In this document: piece after piece, positions 21,247-30,150 of the stretch
Numbering within the stretch: position 1 is the stretch's first letter
Layout of the letters: every line of letters starts with the position of its first letter
Source of the DNA: an uncultured Bacilli bacterium
GTDB lineage: Bacteria > Bacillota_I > Bacilli_A > RF39 > UBA660
Direction of reading: 5' to 3'
DNA: 64,000 bases
NCBI GenBank assembly: GCA_934101115.1
Contig: CAKOPW010000005.1
Span: 1 to 64,000, forward strand
Notes under the pieces: model-generated
Told to the model about the DNA's origin: nothing
The model's database searches: none
Seen by the model: only the letters and a program-made list of their open reading frames with translations
Made by a program: the position numbers and the translations under genes

Positions 21247-22596
21247 TTAATTCATGATTTTATCTTTAATTTTATTAATTTCTTCTCTTAGTTCTTCATC
21301 TTTTTTAAATGATTCCCCTATCTTATCACATGCATGGATAACTGTTGCGTGATCTCGGTTGAATTCAAGTCCTATTTTATCCAGTGTTTCCTCAGTTGTC
21401 ATTTTACATAAGTAAATAGCAACTTGCCTTGCATGATTGATAATCGCGGTTCTTTTCTTGCTTTTTAATGATTCTACTGTCAAGTCATAATACTCAGCAA
21501 CAGCTTTTTGAATCTTTTGTATATTATTCGTGATATACACGGAAGAACCTATATAATCTTTTAAAGCATCTTTTGCAAATTCTAAGTTGATTTCTTTTGG
21601 TGAGTACATTGCTGTTACAGCATATAAACGATTAATCGCACCTTCCAAGTGTCTTACGTCATTTTCACAGTTATTTGCAATATACTCTAAAACTTCCGGA
21701 GCTATAAGTTTACTAACTTCATGCCCAGCAATCTTATTTTTAACTATCTTTAATCTAAGTTCATAATCTGGAGGCATTATATTAACTGTAAGTCCCCAAG
21801 TAAACCTTGTTCTCAAACGCTCTTCTAGTACTTTTAAGTCATCTGGACTTCTATCCGAAGATATAATTATCTGTTTATTTAAGCTATATAATTCATTAAA
21901 AGTATTAAAAAATTCATCTTGAGTTTTATTTGCACCACCTAAGAATTGAATATCATCTATTATTAAAACATCAACACTTCGATATTTTTCCTTAAAATGA
22001 GCAATCAGATCTAAATTATTATCATCTTTTCTATTTATCTGTGTAAAATCGGTAATAAAGCGTTCACTAGTAACGTAAAGCACGGTTTTATTAAGATTTT
22101 CCTTAACAAAATTACCAATTGCATGCATTAAATGTGTTTTGCCTAACCCACTCTTTCCATATATAAAAAGCGGATTATAAAGTTTTCCAGGCTGCTCAGC
22201 AACAGATAAACCAACTGTTTGAGCAAGTCTATTTGAATTTCCTACCACAAAATTATCAAAAGTATAATTCGGATTTAAATTGCTATTATTATCTTTAAAC
22301 TTCGGAATATCTATAACCGGTTCTTCAATAATAACCTCTTCTTCTTTAATATCATCCTTACAAATTACTTCAAAATCAAATTCATCATCACTTATTTCTT
22401 TTAAGACATCTTTAATAATATTTTCATAATAATTATTAATGTAGTCCTTTTTATACTTATTTGCTGCACATATCACCAAATTATGGTTATCCAAACTAAT
22501 AATTTCAGCATCTTTAAACCAAGTGTTAAATGAAATATTATTTAACTTACTGCTAAGGACATTCAAAAAATTGTTCCAAAAATTCTCCTTCTCCAT
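21247..22596 (-). CDS. dnaA: Chromosomal replication initiator DnaA
   Basis: 449 residues. Domain I about 1-80, short linker, AAA+ domain with Walker A GKSGLGKTH and Walker B LIIDDIQFL, and domain IV with the DnaA signature NRDHATVIHACDKI. Binds DnaA boxes on both sides of its own gene. Transcribed away from the origin, divergent from rpmH. Confidence 0.98.
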   Translation of the reverse strand: MEKENFWNNFLNVLSSKLNNISFNTWFKDAEIISLDNHNLVICAANKYKKDYINNYYENIIKDVLKEISDDEFDFEVICKDDIKEEEVIIEEPVIDIPKFKDNNSNLNPNYTFDNFVVGNSNRLAQTVGLSVAEQPGKLYNPLFIYGKSGLGKTHLMHAIGNFVKENLNKTVLYVTSERFITDFTQINRKDDNNLDLIAHFKEKYRSVDVLIIDDIQFLGGANKTQDEFFNTFNELYSLNKQIIISSDRSPDDLKVLEERLRTRFTWGLTVNIMPPDYELRLKIVKNKIAGHEVSKLIAPEVLEYIANNCENDVRHLEGAINRLYAVTAMYSPKEINLEFAKDALKDYIGSSVYITNNIQKIQKAVAEYYDLTVESLKSKKRTAIINHARQVAIYLCKMTTEETLDKIGLEFNRDHATVIHACDKIGESFKKDEELREEINKIKDKIMN

Positions 22597-22653
22597 TTAA
22601 CCACCCTAATTCAAATTCGATTTTGTCTAACTAAGTAAATTGTAAATCACTTT

Positions 22654-22837
22654 TGTTGAAAAATAAAGTACAATATTAAAAAATTATGTTATCAACACGT
22701 TATCAACAAACTTATTAACAATTTATGTACTATAATAACGTAAAAAAATTGACTTTTCAACACTTTCAACAAATTATTTAAAAAAGTTTTCAAACGGTGG
22801 AAAAAGTTTTAAACAATTAACGTTGAAAAGTTGAAAA
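22654..22837. other. oriC: main DnaA-box cluster
   Basis: Between dnaA and rpmH. Boxes one or two changes from TTATCCACA: TTATCAACA at 22689 and 22700, TTATTAACA at 22712, TTTTCAACA at 22754, CTTTCAACA at 22763, and on the other strand TGTTGAAAA at 22654, CGTTGAAAA at 22821 and AGTTGAAAA at 22829. Gene orientation diverges here, supporting the origin call. I see no clear DnaA-trio. Confidence 0.85.
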
Positions 22838-22870
22838 CTGCTAAATTTACCGAAAATAACGCAAAAATAA

Positions 22871-22899
22871 TTGACTTATACAACCTATTATTATATAAT
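22871..22899 (+). promoter_or_regulatory. rpmH promoter
   Basis: -35 TTGACT (22871-22876), 17-base spacer, perfect -10 TATAAT (22894-22899). Confidence 0.8.
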
Positions 22900-22933
22900 A
22901 ACCTTGCTTTTGAGATGTGGAGGTGGAACAAGA

Positions 22934-23056
22934 ATGAAAAGAACATTTCAACCAAATAATCGTAAAAAATCAAAAAAACATGGATTCTTTGCACGTAAAA
23001 ATTCTAAGATACTAAAAACTAGAAGAGCAAAAGGAAGAAAAATTTTAAGTAGATAA
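22934..23056 (+). CDS. rpmH: Ribosomal protein bL34
   Basis: Begins [18 protein letters not shown] and ends [11 protein letters not shown], the classic L34 sequence. ATG 22934 has GAGGTGG upstream; the longer open frame overlaps the promoter. The protein is 40 residues against the usual 44: four residues are missing from the centre after HGF, where most homologues have an NGR-containing segment. First gene of the right arm, divergent from dnaA. Confidence 0.96.
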   Translation: MKRTFQPNNRKKSKKHGFFARKNSKILKTRRAKGRKILSR

Positions 23057-23060
23057 TATA

Positions 23061-23080
23061 AGCCACTTTTGTGGCTTTTT
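23061..23080 (+). terminator. Hairpin between rpmH and rnpA
   Basis: GCCAC-TTTT-GTGGC followed by TTTTTA. Probably attenuates between the abundant L34 message and rnpA. Confidence 0.7.
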
Positions 23081-23107
23081 ATTCTATATAAAAAAAGGAG
23101 GGTAATT

Positions 23108-23425
23108 ATGAAAAAATATGAAACAATTAAAGAACATAAGGAATTTGATTATATAATCCATAAATGCCCTTACAAAAAAAGTAATAGTTTTATTATATAT
23201 AATAAGGAAAGCAATTTTAATTATCCACGATTTGGTATAGCTGTATCAAAAAAACTTGGAAATGCGGTTACACGTAATCGAGCTAAAAGGGTAGTTAGAG
23301 AATTAATTCATAATAATAAAAAGTTGTTTAAAAATAATAAAGATTATATTATAATAATTAAAAAAGGTCTTCTTGATTTATCTTATAAAGAATTAACTGA
23401 TGAATTGATTAAGACATTAAGATAG
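23108..23425 (+). CDS. rnpA: Ribonuclease P protein component
   Basis: 105 residues from ATG 23108 (AAGGAGGG ribosome-binding site). Contains the RNR signature in GNAVTRNRAKRVVREL and FGIAVSKK. Partner of the RNase P RNA in 5' tRNA processing. A 13-codon in-frame extension falls in the hairpin region and is rejected. Confidence 0.95.
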   Translation: MKKYETIKEHKEFDYIIHKCPYKKSNSFIIYNKESNFNYPRFGIAVSKKLGNAVTRNRAKRVVRELIHNNKKLFKNNKDYIIIIKKGLLDLSYKELTDELIKTLR

Positions 23426-23433
23426 GTGGGAAT

Positions 23434-24363
23434 ATGAAAAAGAAGATATTTATTATAGTTGCAATCGTGTTAGTAACGTTGACTGGTTGTAATAAAACTT
23501 TAGTTGATGGAGACAAGAAAAGAGTAATTGATGAAAAAACTGGACAAAGCTTATCAGCAAATATTCTATGTTTACCAGAAAACGAAGAAATCCTAGCAAA
23601 TTATCAAAAATATGAAGAATACATGGATGTTAAATTAAGTGATTTACCTAAATGTTCAGCAATGAAAGTTTACGATAAAAAAGCTTATAACGGACTTTGG
23701 GTACAATTATTTGTCCGTCCACTTGCTTGGGTAATAATTAATCTTGGTAAGCTTTTAGGAAATTATGGTGTATCTGTTATGGTAATCGGTATTATCATTA
23801 GATTAATAATGATGCCATTCAGTGCCAAAACAATTAAACAACAAGAAAGCTTAAAGAAAGCTCAACCAGAACTAGAAAGAATTGAAAGAAAATATAAAGA
23901 TTGTACAGATCAAGAAGCTATGATGCAAAAGAGTCAAGATACCTTAGCAGTTTATAAAAAATATAATATAAACCCAATGAGTAGTTGTTTAGTATCGTTT
24001 ATTCAATTACCTTTATTCTTTGCATTCCTAGAAGCAATAAATAGAGTACCTGCAATATTTGAAAACAACTTCTGGAAATTCCAATTGGGAACAACACCAC
24101 TTGTTGGTATCAAAGAGGGAAATTATTATTACATAATTTTAATAGTTTTAATTGTATTGTTTACAGCTTTATCATTTAAAATGACAATGTCTCAAACAAG
24201 TGCTACTACAGAAAGTGGTATTCAATCAAAATACATGATGATATTCATGACAGTGTTTATTGGAATAGCATCAATTCAACTACCATCTGCTATTGCACTA
24301 TATTGGGTAGTAACAAATGCATTTAATGTATTCCAAACAATATTGTTTAAGAAAGTAGGTTAA
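23434..24363 (+). CDS. yidC: Membrane protein insertase YidC/Oxa1 (lipoprotein form)
   Basis: 309 residues. Lipoprotein signal with lipobox LTGC (C19). Five membrane segments in the Oxa1 core; the first, VSVMVIGIIIRLIMMPFS, carries the conserved hydrophilic-groove arginine. Helps insert membrane proteins, often with SecYEG; the Bacillus homologue SpoIIIJ is also needed for sporulation. Sits in the rpmH-rnpA-yidC-jag string. Confidence 0.95.
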   Translation: MKKKIFIIVAIVLVTLTGCNKTLVDGDKKRVIDEKTGQSLSANILCLPENEEILANYQKYEEYMDVKLSDLPKCSAMKVYDKKAYNGLWVQLFVRPLAWVIINLGKLLGNYGVSVMVIGIIIRLIMMPFSAKTIKQQESLKKAQPELERIERKYKDCTDQEAMMQKSQDTLAVYKKYNINPMSSCLVSFIQLPLFFAFLEAINRVPAIFENNFWKFQLGTTPLVGIKEGNYYYIILIVLIVLFTALSFKMTMSQTSATTESGIQSKYMMIFMTVFIGIASIQLPSAIALYWVVTNAFNVFQTILFKKVG

Positions 24364-24367
24364 AATT

Positions 24368-24982
24368 ATGAAGTATGAAGTATTTGAAGGAAAAACAGAA
24401 GAAGAAGCAAAAGAAAAAGCATTAACTGAATTAAATATAAGTGAAAATGAATGTTTAACTCGTGTAGAAAAAATTCATACAGGACTTCTAAAAAAAGAAT
24501 CAGTTAAGTTATATGTCTACAAACTAACAGATATAGTTGATTATTTAAAGGAATACCTTGAATCAATTATAAGTGGTATGGGAATAAAAGTTACTTTTGA
24601 ATCAAAGATTAGAGATGAACAAATAACTATAAAGATGTATTCTGATAATAATAAAATACTTATCGGTCATAATGGTCAAACATTAAACTCTTTAACAACT
24701 ATTTGTAAACAAGTAGTTATGAATGAAATAAAAAGTTATCCATATTTAATATTAGATGTAGAAAACTATAAAGAAAAACAAGTTAAATATTTAGAAAGAC
24801 TTGCAAAAAATATTGCACGTGAAGTTAAATCAACTCATGAACCAGTTGAACTTGAAAATATGAATTCTTATGAAAGAAGAGTAATTCATAATATTTTAAC
24901 TGATGATAAATATGTTTATACTGAAAGTACTGGAGAAGAACCAAATAGACACGTAGTAATTAAACCTAAAGAGAATAAATAA
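24368..24982 (+). CDS. jag: Jag/KhpB RNA-binding protein
   Basis: 204 residues: Jag N-terminal domain (MKYEVFEGKTEEEAKEKAL), KH domain with IGHNGQTLNSL, and R3H domain with SYERRVIHNIL and a C-terminal RHVVIKP. KhpB pairs with KhpA to bind RNA and affects cell division and envelope genes. Follows yidC by 4 bases. Confidence 0.94.
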   Translation: MKYEVFEGKTEEEAKEKALTELNISENECLTRVEKIHTGLLKKESVKLYVYKLTDIVDYLKEYLESIISGMGIKVTFESKIRDEQITIKMYSDNNKILIGHNGQTLNSLTTICKQVVMNEIKSYPYLILDVENYKEKQVKYLERLAKNIAREVKSTHEPVELENMNSYERRVIHNILTDDKYVYTESTGEEPNRHVVIKPKENK

Positions 24983-24997
24983 TTCTCTTTTTTTTTT
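24971..24997 (+). terminator. jag terminator
   Basis: GAGAAT / ATTCTC stem overlapping the jag stop, followed by a run of ten Ts. Ends the rpmH-jag unit. Confidence 0.85.
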
Positions 24998-25043
24998 CAA
25001 TTGTAAGTGTTAAAATATGAGTGTGTTTGAAGGAGGCCAAGTT

Positions 25044-26399
25044 ATGAACGAAAATATATGTGCAATATCCACTGCTTTAGGTGTTGGAGCAATTTCAATA
25101 GTTAGATGTTCTGGACCAGATGTAATAAGTATTGTAAATAAAATATTTAAGGGAACAAATTTAGAAAATGTCTCCAGTCATACTATTCATTATGGACATA
25201 TCGTTGACGGTTATGATGTAATTGATGAAGTACTTGTAAGTGTAATGCGCGCTCCTAAAACTTTTACTAAGGAAGATGTAGTAGAAATAAACTGTCATGG
25301 TGGAATTTCTACAACAAACAAGGTATTAGAATTATTACTTGTGAGTGGTTGCCGTATGGCTACTCCTGGTGAATTTACTAAAAAAGCTTTTTTAAATGGT
25401 AGAATTGATTTAACTGAGGCTGAAGGAATTCAAGAACTTATTTCTTCAGAAGGAGAAGAAGCTAGAAAATATGCCATGAATAAAGTAGAAGGAAATCTAA
25501 AAAATATTATAAAATCCATAAGAGAAGAACTTGTTAATTTAAGTGCTGTTCTTGAAGTTAACTATGATTACCCAGAAGAAACTGATAATCCAGAAATGAC
25601 TTATGATTTATTAAGTACTAAATTAAAAGATATTGATACGTCTTTAAAGTCTTTAGTGAGTTCAACAGAAAACATTCAATTTGTCTCAAATGGAATAGAT
25701 TTAGCAATAATTGGAAAACCAAATGTAGGAAAAAGTAGTATTTTAAATCATTTAACTAATGAAAATAAAGCAATAGTTACCAATATTGCCGGAACAACAA
25801 GAGATGTTGTGTATGGATCCATATTTTTAAATGGGGTTAAATTCAACTTAATCGACACAGCTGGAATAAGAGAAAGTGATGATTTAGTAGAACAAATAGG
25901 TGTAACACGTAGTAAAGAAGCGATTATGTCTTCAGATTTAGTTGTTTTTGTTTTAAACAACAATGAACCAATAACTCAAGAAGAATTAGATGTTATTAAC
26001 ACTGAAACTTCTGCTAAAAAAATAATTTTTATCAACAAATGTGATCTTGAAGAGAAAATCAATTTGGATAAATTAAAGGATTATACGATTTGCTATGGAA
26101 ATACAGTAGAAGCAAATGGTTTGGATTCATTAAAACAAACTATAATAGAATTGTTTAATCTTGATGAATTAAAAAGTAAAAACTATAATTATTTATCAAA
26201 TGCAAGACATATTGCTTTAGTAAAAGAAGCCGTTTCCGCTGTGGAAAACGGAATAGAATCTGCAGAAAATGGACTTCCATTTGAAATGATTTCAGTCGAT
26301 ATAAATGAAGCATATGATCTTTTAGGAGAAATAATTGGAGCAGTTTATAAAGATGAATTGTTAGACACTTTATTTTCTAAATTTTGTCTAGGAAAGTAG
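25044..26399 (+). CDS. mnmE: tRNA modification GTPase MnmE
   Basis: Start ATG 25044 (GAAGGAGG upstream). N-terminal formyl-THF-binding domain, helical domain interrupted by a G domain with GKPNVGKSS, the G2/G3 TTRDV and DTAG motifs and NKCD, and the C-terminal CLGK, the family's catalytic CxGK. With MnmG it installs carboxymethylaminomethyl groups at U34 of tRNAs. Next gene is mnmG, 9 bases on. Confidence 0.97.
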   Translation: MNENICAISTALGVGAISIVRCSGPDVISIVNKIFKGTNLENVSSHTIHYGHIVDGYDVIDEVLVSVMRAPKTFTKEDVVEINCHGGISTTNKVLELLLVSGCRMATPGEFTKKAFLNGRIDLTEAEGIQELISSEGEEARKYAMNKVEGNLKNIIKSIREELVNLSAVLEVNYDYPEETDNPEMTYDLLSTKLKDIDTSLKSLVSSTENIQFVSNGIDLAIIGKPNVGKSSILNHLTNENKAIVTNIAGTTRDVVYGSIFLNGVKFNLIDTAGIRESDDLVEQIGVTRSKEAIMSSDLVVFVLNNNEPITQEELDVINTETSAKKIIFINKCDLEEKINLDKLKDYTICYGNTVEANGLDSLKQTIIELFNLDELKSKNYNYLSNARHIALVKEAVSAVENGIESAENGLPFEMISVDINEAYDLLGEIIGAVYKDELLDTLFSKFCLGK

Positions 26400-26408
26400 G
26401 AATGACTT

Positions 26409-28283
26409 ATGAAATATGATGTAATAGTAGTTGGAGGCGGACATGCCGGTTGTGAAGCTGCATCTGCAGCCGCAAGATGTGGATGTCTTACAGCGCTTAT
26501 CACTTCCAATTTAAAAAATATAGCTGATATGCCTTGTAATCCAAGTATTGGTGGAACAGCAAAAGGAATTGTTGTAAGGGAAGTAGACGCTTTAGGTGGT
26601 TTAATGGGACGTGTAGCTGATATGTCTCATTTACAAATAAAAATGCTAAATTCTAGTAAAGGTCCAGCTGTTAAAAGCCTTCGTGCTCAAGGAGATAAAA
26701 TTACTTATCCTAAAAATATGGTAAATGAATTAAAAAAATTAGAAAACCTTGAAATAATAGAAGGAATGGTTGAGGATTTAATTGTTGAAGATAATTCTAT
26801 TAAAGGAGTAATCTTGGATAATGGAGATAAATACTCTTGTACATCTTTAGTATTAACAACCGGAACATACTTAAAAAGTAAAATTTTAGTAGGGGATACT
26901 CATAAATACGAAGGACCTCATGGAGAAGTTAGTAGCAAACATCTTTCTGATAAATTAAGAGCCCTTGGATTAGAAATTCAAAGATTAAAAACTGGAACTC
27001 CTCAAAGAATAGACCCAACAACAGTTGATTATTCAGTTTTAACTGAGGAATTAGGTGATGATGAATTACTTGCATTCTCTTTTGATAGAAAACCGGATTA
27101 TGATCCTAAAAAGCAAAGAAAATGTTATTTAGTTTACACAAATGAAGAAACTCATAAAATAATAAGAGATAATTTGGAAAAATCAGCAATGTATGGTGGT
27201 TATGCTGAAGGAATAGGTCCACGTTACTGTCCAAGTATTGAGGATAAAGTAGTTCGTTTTAAAGATAAAGAAAGACATCAATTATTTCTAGAACCTGAAA
27301 GTGATTTTTATCCAGATTTATATTTACAAGGTTTTTCAACATCTATGCCAATAGACGTTCAAGAAAAAATGGTTCATAGTTTAAAAGGGTTAGAACATGC
27401 TAAAATATTAAAATATGCTTATGCAATTGAATATGATGCAATCAATCCGTTACAAATGAAACCATCTTTGGAATCTAAGGTTATAAATGGATTATTTACA
27501 GCTGGTCAAATAAATGGTACAAGTGGGTATGAAGAAGCTGCTGGTCAAGGTATAATTGCTGGAATTAATGCAAGTCAAAAAGTAAAAGGTGAAGAACCTC
27601 TAATTTTAAAAAGAAATGAAGCTTATATCGGTGTATTAATTGATGATTTAGTAACAAAGGGAACAAAAGAACCTTATAGATTATTAACTAGCCGTGCTGA
27701 ATATCGTTTAGTTTTAAGACATGATAATGCTGATTTAAGATTAAGAAGTATTGGCTATAAATATGGTTCTGTAACCGAAGAACAAATGAATAATTTAAAT
27801 CGAAAGAAAGAAAGTATTGCTTGTTTAAAAGATGAGCTTGCAAGCATTAAAGTTAATGCTCATAATGTTACAAAAGAAATACTAGAATCTTTAGAAACTG
27901 ATACTTTTGAAGTAGGAATGAGCCTTTTAAATTTACTAAAAAGACCACAAATAAAAATAAGTATGTTAAAACCATACTTAGAAAACACTTATACTGATGA
28001 AGTTCTTGAAATAGTTGAAGTAGAAATTAAATATGCTGGTTATATTGAAAAAACAAATCGTGAAATAGAAAAAATGTTAAAGTTAGAAAGTAAACAAATT
28101 CCTGATGATATTGATTATGACAAAGTATCAAATATTGCCAGTGAAGCTAAACAAAAATTAAAACAAATTCGTCCTCAAACTTTAGCTCAAGCAACACGTA
28201 TAAGTGGAGTAAATTTAACGGATATATCTGTACTTTCAGTTTATCTAAAAAAACATTATAGTAAGGATTTAAAAGATGAATAA
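26409..28283 (+). CDS. mnmG: tRNA uridine-5-carboxymethylaminomethyl(34) synthesis enzyme MnmG
   Basis: 624 residues. FAD-binding GGGHAGCEAA at the N-terminus, CNPSIGGTAKG with the conserved cysteine, a second nucleotide-binding domain and the GidA C-terminal helical domain binding MnmE. Overlaps rsmG by 8 bases. Confidence 0.97.
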   Translation: MKYDVIVVGGGHAGCEAASAAARCGCLTALITSNLKNIADMPCNPSIGGTAKGIVVREVDALGGLMGRVADMSHLQIKMLNSSKGPAVKSLRAQGDKITYPKNMVNELKKLENLEIIEGMVEDLIVEDNSIKGVILDNGDKYSCTSLVLTTGTYLKSKILVGDTHKYEGPHGEVSSKHLSDKLRALGLEIQRLKTGTPQRIDPTTVDYSVLTEELGDDELLAFSFDRKPDYDPKKQRKCYLVYTNEETHKIIRDNLEKSAMYGGYAEGIGPRYCPSIEDKVVRFKDKERHQLFLEPESDFYPDLYLQGFSTSMPIDVQEKMVHSLKGLEHAKILKYAYAIEYDAINPLQMKPSLESKVINGLFTAGQINGTSGYEEAAGQGIIAGINASQKVKGEEPLILKRNEAYIGVLIDDLVTKGTKEPYRLLTSRAEYRLVLRHDNADLRLRSIGYKYGSVTEEQMNNLNRKKESIACLKDELASIKVNAHNVTKEILESLETDTFEVGMSLLNLLKRPQIKISMLKPYLENTYTDEVLEIVEVEIKYAGYIEKTNREIEKMLKLESKQIPDDIDYDKVSNIASEAKQKLKQIRPQTLAQATRISGVNLTDISVLSVYLKKHYSKDLKDE

Positions 28284-28998
28284 AGAAGAATTTGTAAATG
28301 AATTATCTAAATTTGATATCAAAATAGCTGCTGAAACATTAGAAAAATTTAATATTTATATAGAAGAACTCTTAAAATATAATGAACACACAAACTTAAC
28401 AGCAATAAGAGATTATGATTCAGTTTTACTAAAACATTTTTTTGATTCTCTTATGATAGAAAGATTTTATGACTTTTCATCAGTAGAAACCTTACTTGAT
28501 ATTGGAACAGGTGCTGGTTTTCCAGGCATGGTTTTAGCTATAATGCATCCAAATATTAAAGTAACTTTATTGGACTCAAATAATAAAAAGTTGAAATTTC
28601 TAGAGTTATTAACAATAAAATTAGGTATAAAAAATGTTGAAATAGTTCACGAAAGAGCTGAAGAATATGCGAATAAACGAAGAGAATATTATGACGTTGT
28701 TACATCCCGTGCTGTAAGTGACTTACAAATTTTATCTGAACTAAGTATACCTTTTTGTAAGTTAAATGGATATTTTATACCTCTTAAAGGTAATATTGAA
28801 GAAGAATTAAAAAGAAGCAACAAAATAATAGCTACGTTGGGTGGAAACATTGAAAAAACATTTACTTATAAATTAATAAAAGAGGATTCTCTTAGAAATA
28901 TTATTTTAATTAAAAAGATAAAGAAAACTCCTGATAAGTATCCTCGTGCATATTCAAAAATTAAAAATGATGTTGAAAAAAGTAGTAAAATAAAGTAA
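28276..28998 (+). CDS. rsmG: 16S rRNA (guanine-527-N7)-methyltransferase
   Basis: 240 residues. SAM-binding LLDIGTGAGFPGMVLAI, then LLDSNNKKLKFLE and VTSRAVSDL, all typical of RsmG (GidB). Methylates G527 in the 530 loop; loss gives low-level streptomycin resistance in other bacteria. Translationally coupled to mnmG by the overlap. Confidence 0.96.
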   Translation: MNKEEFVNELSKFDIKIAAETLEKFNIYIEELLKYNEHTNLTAIRDYDSVLLKHFFDSLMIERFYDFSSVETLLDIGTGAGFPGMVLAIMHPNIKVTLLDSNNKKLKFLELLTIKLGIKNVEIVHERAEEYANKRREYYDVVTSRAVSDLQILSELSIPFCKLNGYFIPLKGNIEEELKRSNKIIATLGGNIEKTFTYKLIKEDSLRNIILIKKIKKTPDKYPRAYSKIKNDVEKSSKIK

Positions 28999-29028
28999 TA
29001 TTAGTATAGAATAATTGGGGTGAAGAAC

Positions 29029-30138
29029 ATGAAAATGGAATCACAAATACAACTTATTAATATGGAAGATATAATTCCCAATAGATTTCAACCAAGACTT
29101 CGATTTTCTGAAGAAGGATTAGATGAACTTGCTGAATCTATAAAAGAACATGGAATTATTCAACCACTTGTTTTAAGAAGAGTTGGAAATAAATTTGAAA
29201 TAATAGCTGGAGAGAGAAGATTTAAAGCATCAGAATTAGCTGGATTAACTGCAGTTCCTGCAATAATAACTGATTTAGATGATAATGAATCGGCTGAAGT
29301 AGCTATAATTGAAAATACACATAGAAGAAATTTATCAGCAATCGAAGAGGCTAGATCTTATAAAAAACTTTTAGATAGAAAATATGTAACTCAAGATCAA
29401 CTTGCCAAACGTTTAGGTACAAGTCAATCAACTTTAGCCAATAAAATTCGTCTTTTAAGCTTGGCTCCAGAAGTTCAAGATGCTTTGATGAATGAAAAGA
29501 TAAGTGAAAGACATGCAAGAAGTTTGCTTAAAGTAACCGATAAACTAAAACAAGTTGAATTATTAAATAAAATCATTAATGAGAGATGGACAGTAAAAAG
29601 ACTTGATGATGAAATTCAAGATATTTTATCCAGTTATCAAAACAACAAGAACATAACTGGTGAGGTTCATGCCAACAGCCAACTTGATGTTAATGTTAAC
29701 AATATTTTAAACAATTCTACTGATATTGGTACATCTAATGAAGTAAACTACTCATATACAAATGATTTTAGTAATCAAACATCTGGAAAAAAATCTCTTT
29801 TCTTTAACAATTTAGAAAACGAATCTGTTAATATGAACCCTGAAGCATCAATTGGATTCAATCCATTTAAAACAAGTGGAGTTAGCACAAATCCTCTTTT
29901 GAGCGAATTAGACGTTATTGATATAGATGAAGATGAAGAAAATGAAACTAAACCTAAAGAAGAACAAAAAACTAAAGTATATGGTGAACCAATAGTTGAA
30001 ACAACCGACGAAATTGAAAATGAATTAAAGAAAATTATTAATCTTGCTAATAAAAAAACTCAAAAGGTTAGATTTGAAGAATTTGATTTTGGAGATATGT
30101 ATCAAATAGTTATTAAAGTAGACAAAAACGGCCATTAA
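29029..30138 (+). CDS. noc: Noc-like ParB-family CTP-dependent DNA-binding protein
   Basis: 369 residues from ATG 29029 (GGGGTGA upstream). CTP-binding segments GIIQPLVLRR, GERRFKA and ENTHRRNLSAIEEA, then the HTH domain. At the residues that separate ParB from Noc specificity (Caulobacter ParB 173/179/184/201) it has Q, K, S, R; Noc has Q/K/K/R and ParB R/T/A/G. Position after rsmG is that of Bacillus noc, but soj and spo0J do not follow. About 140 Asn/Glu-rich residues separate the HTH from the C-terminal dimer domain, making it longer than Bacillus Noc (about 283). The amphipathic N-terminal membrane helix of Noc is absent. Probably Noc; a parS-binding role is possible. Confidence 0.8.
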   Translation: MKMESQIQLINMEDIIPNRFQPRLRFSEEGLDELAESIKEHGIIQPLVLRRVGNKFEIIAGERRFKASELAGLTAVPAIITDLDDNESAEVAIIENTHRRNLSAIEEARSYKKLLDRKYVTQDQLAKRLGTSQSTLANKIRLLSLAPEVQDALMNEKISERHARSLLKVTDKLKQVELLNKIINERWTVKRLDDEIQDILSSYQNNKNITGEVHANSQLDVNVNNILNNSTDIGTSNEVNYSYTNDFSNQTSGKKSLFFNNLENESVNMNPEASIGFNPFKTSGVSTNPLLSELDVIDIDEDEENETKPKEEQKTKVYGEPIVETTDEIENELKKIINLANKKTQKVRFEEFDFGDMYQIVIKVDKNGH

Positions 30139-30150
30139 GGTCGTTTTCAT
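30122..30150. terminator. Bidirectional terminator between noc and the PBP gene
   Basis: AAAACGGCC / GGTCGTTTT stem with a 5-base loop, flanked by Ts on both strands, between the converging genes. Confidence 0.65.
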
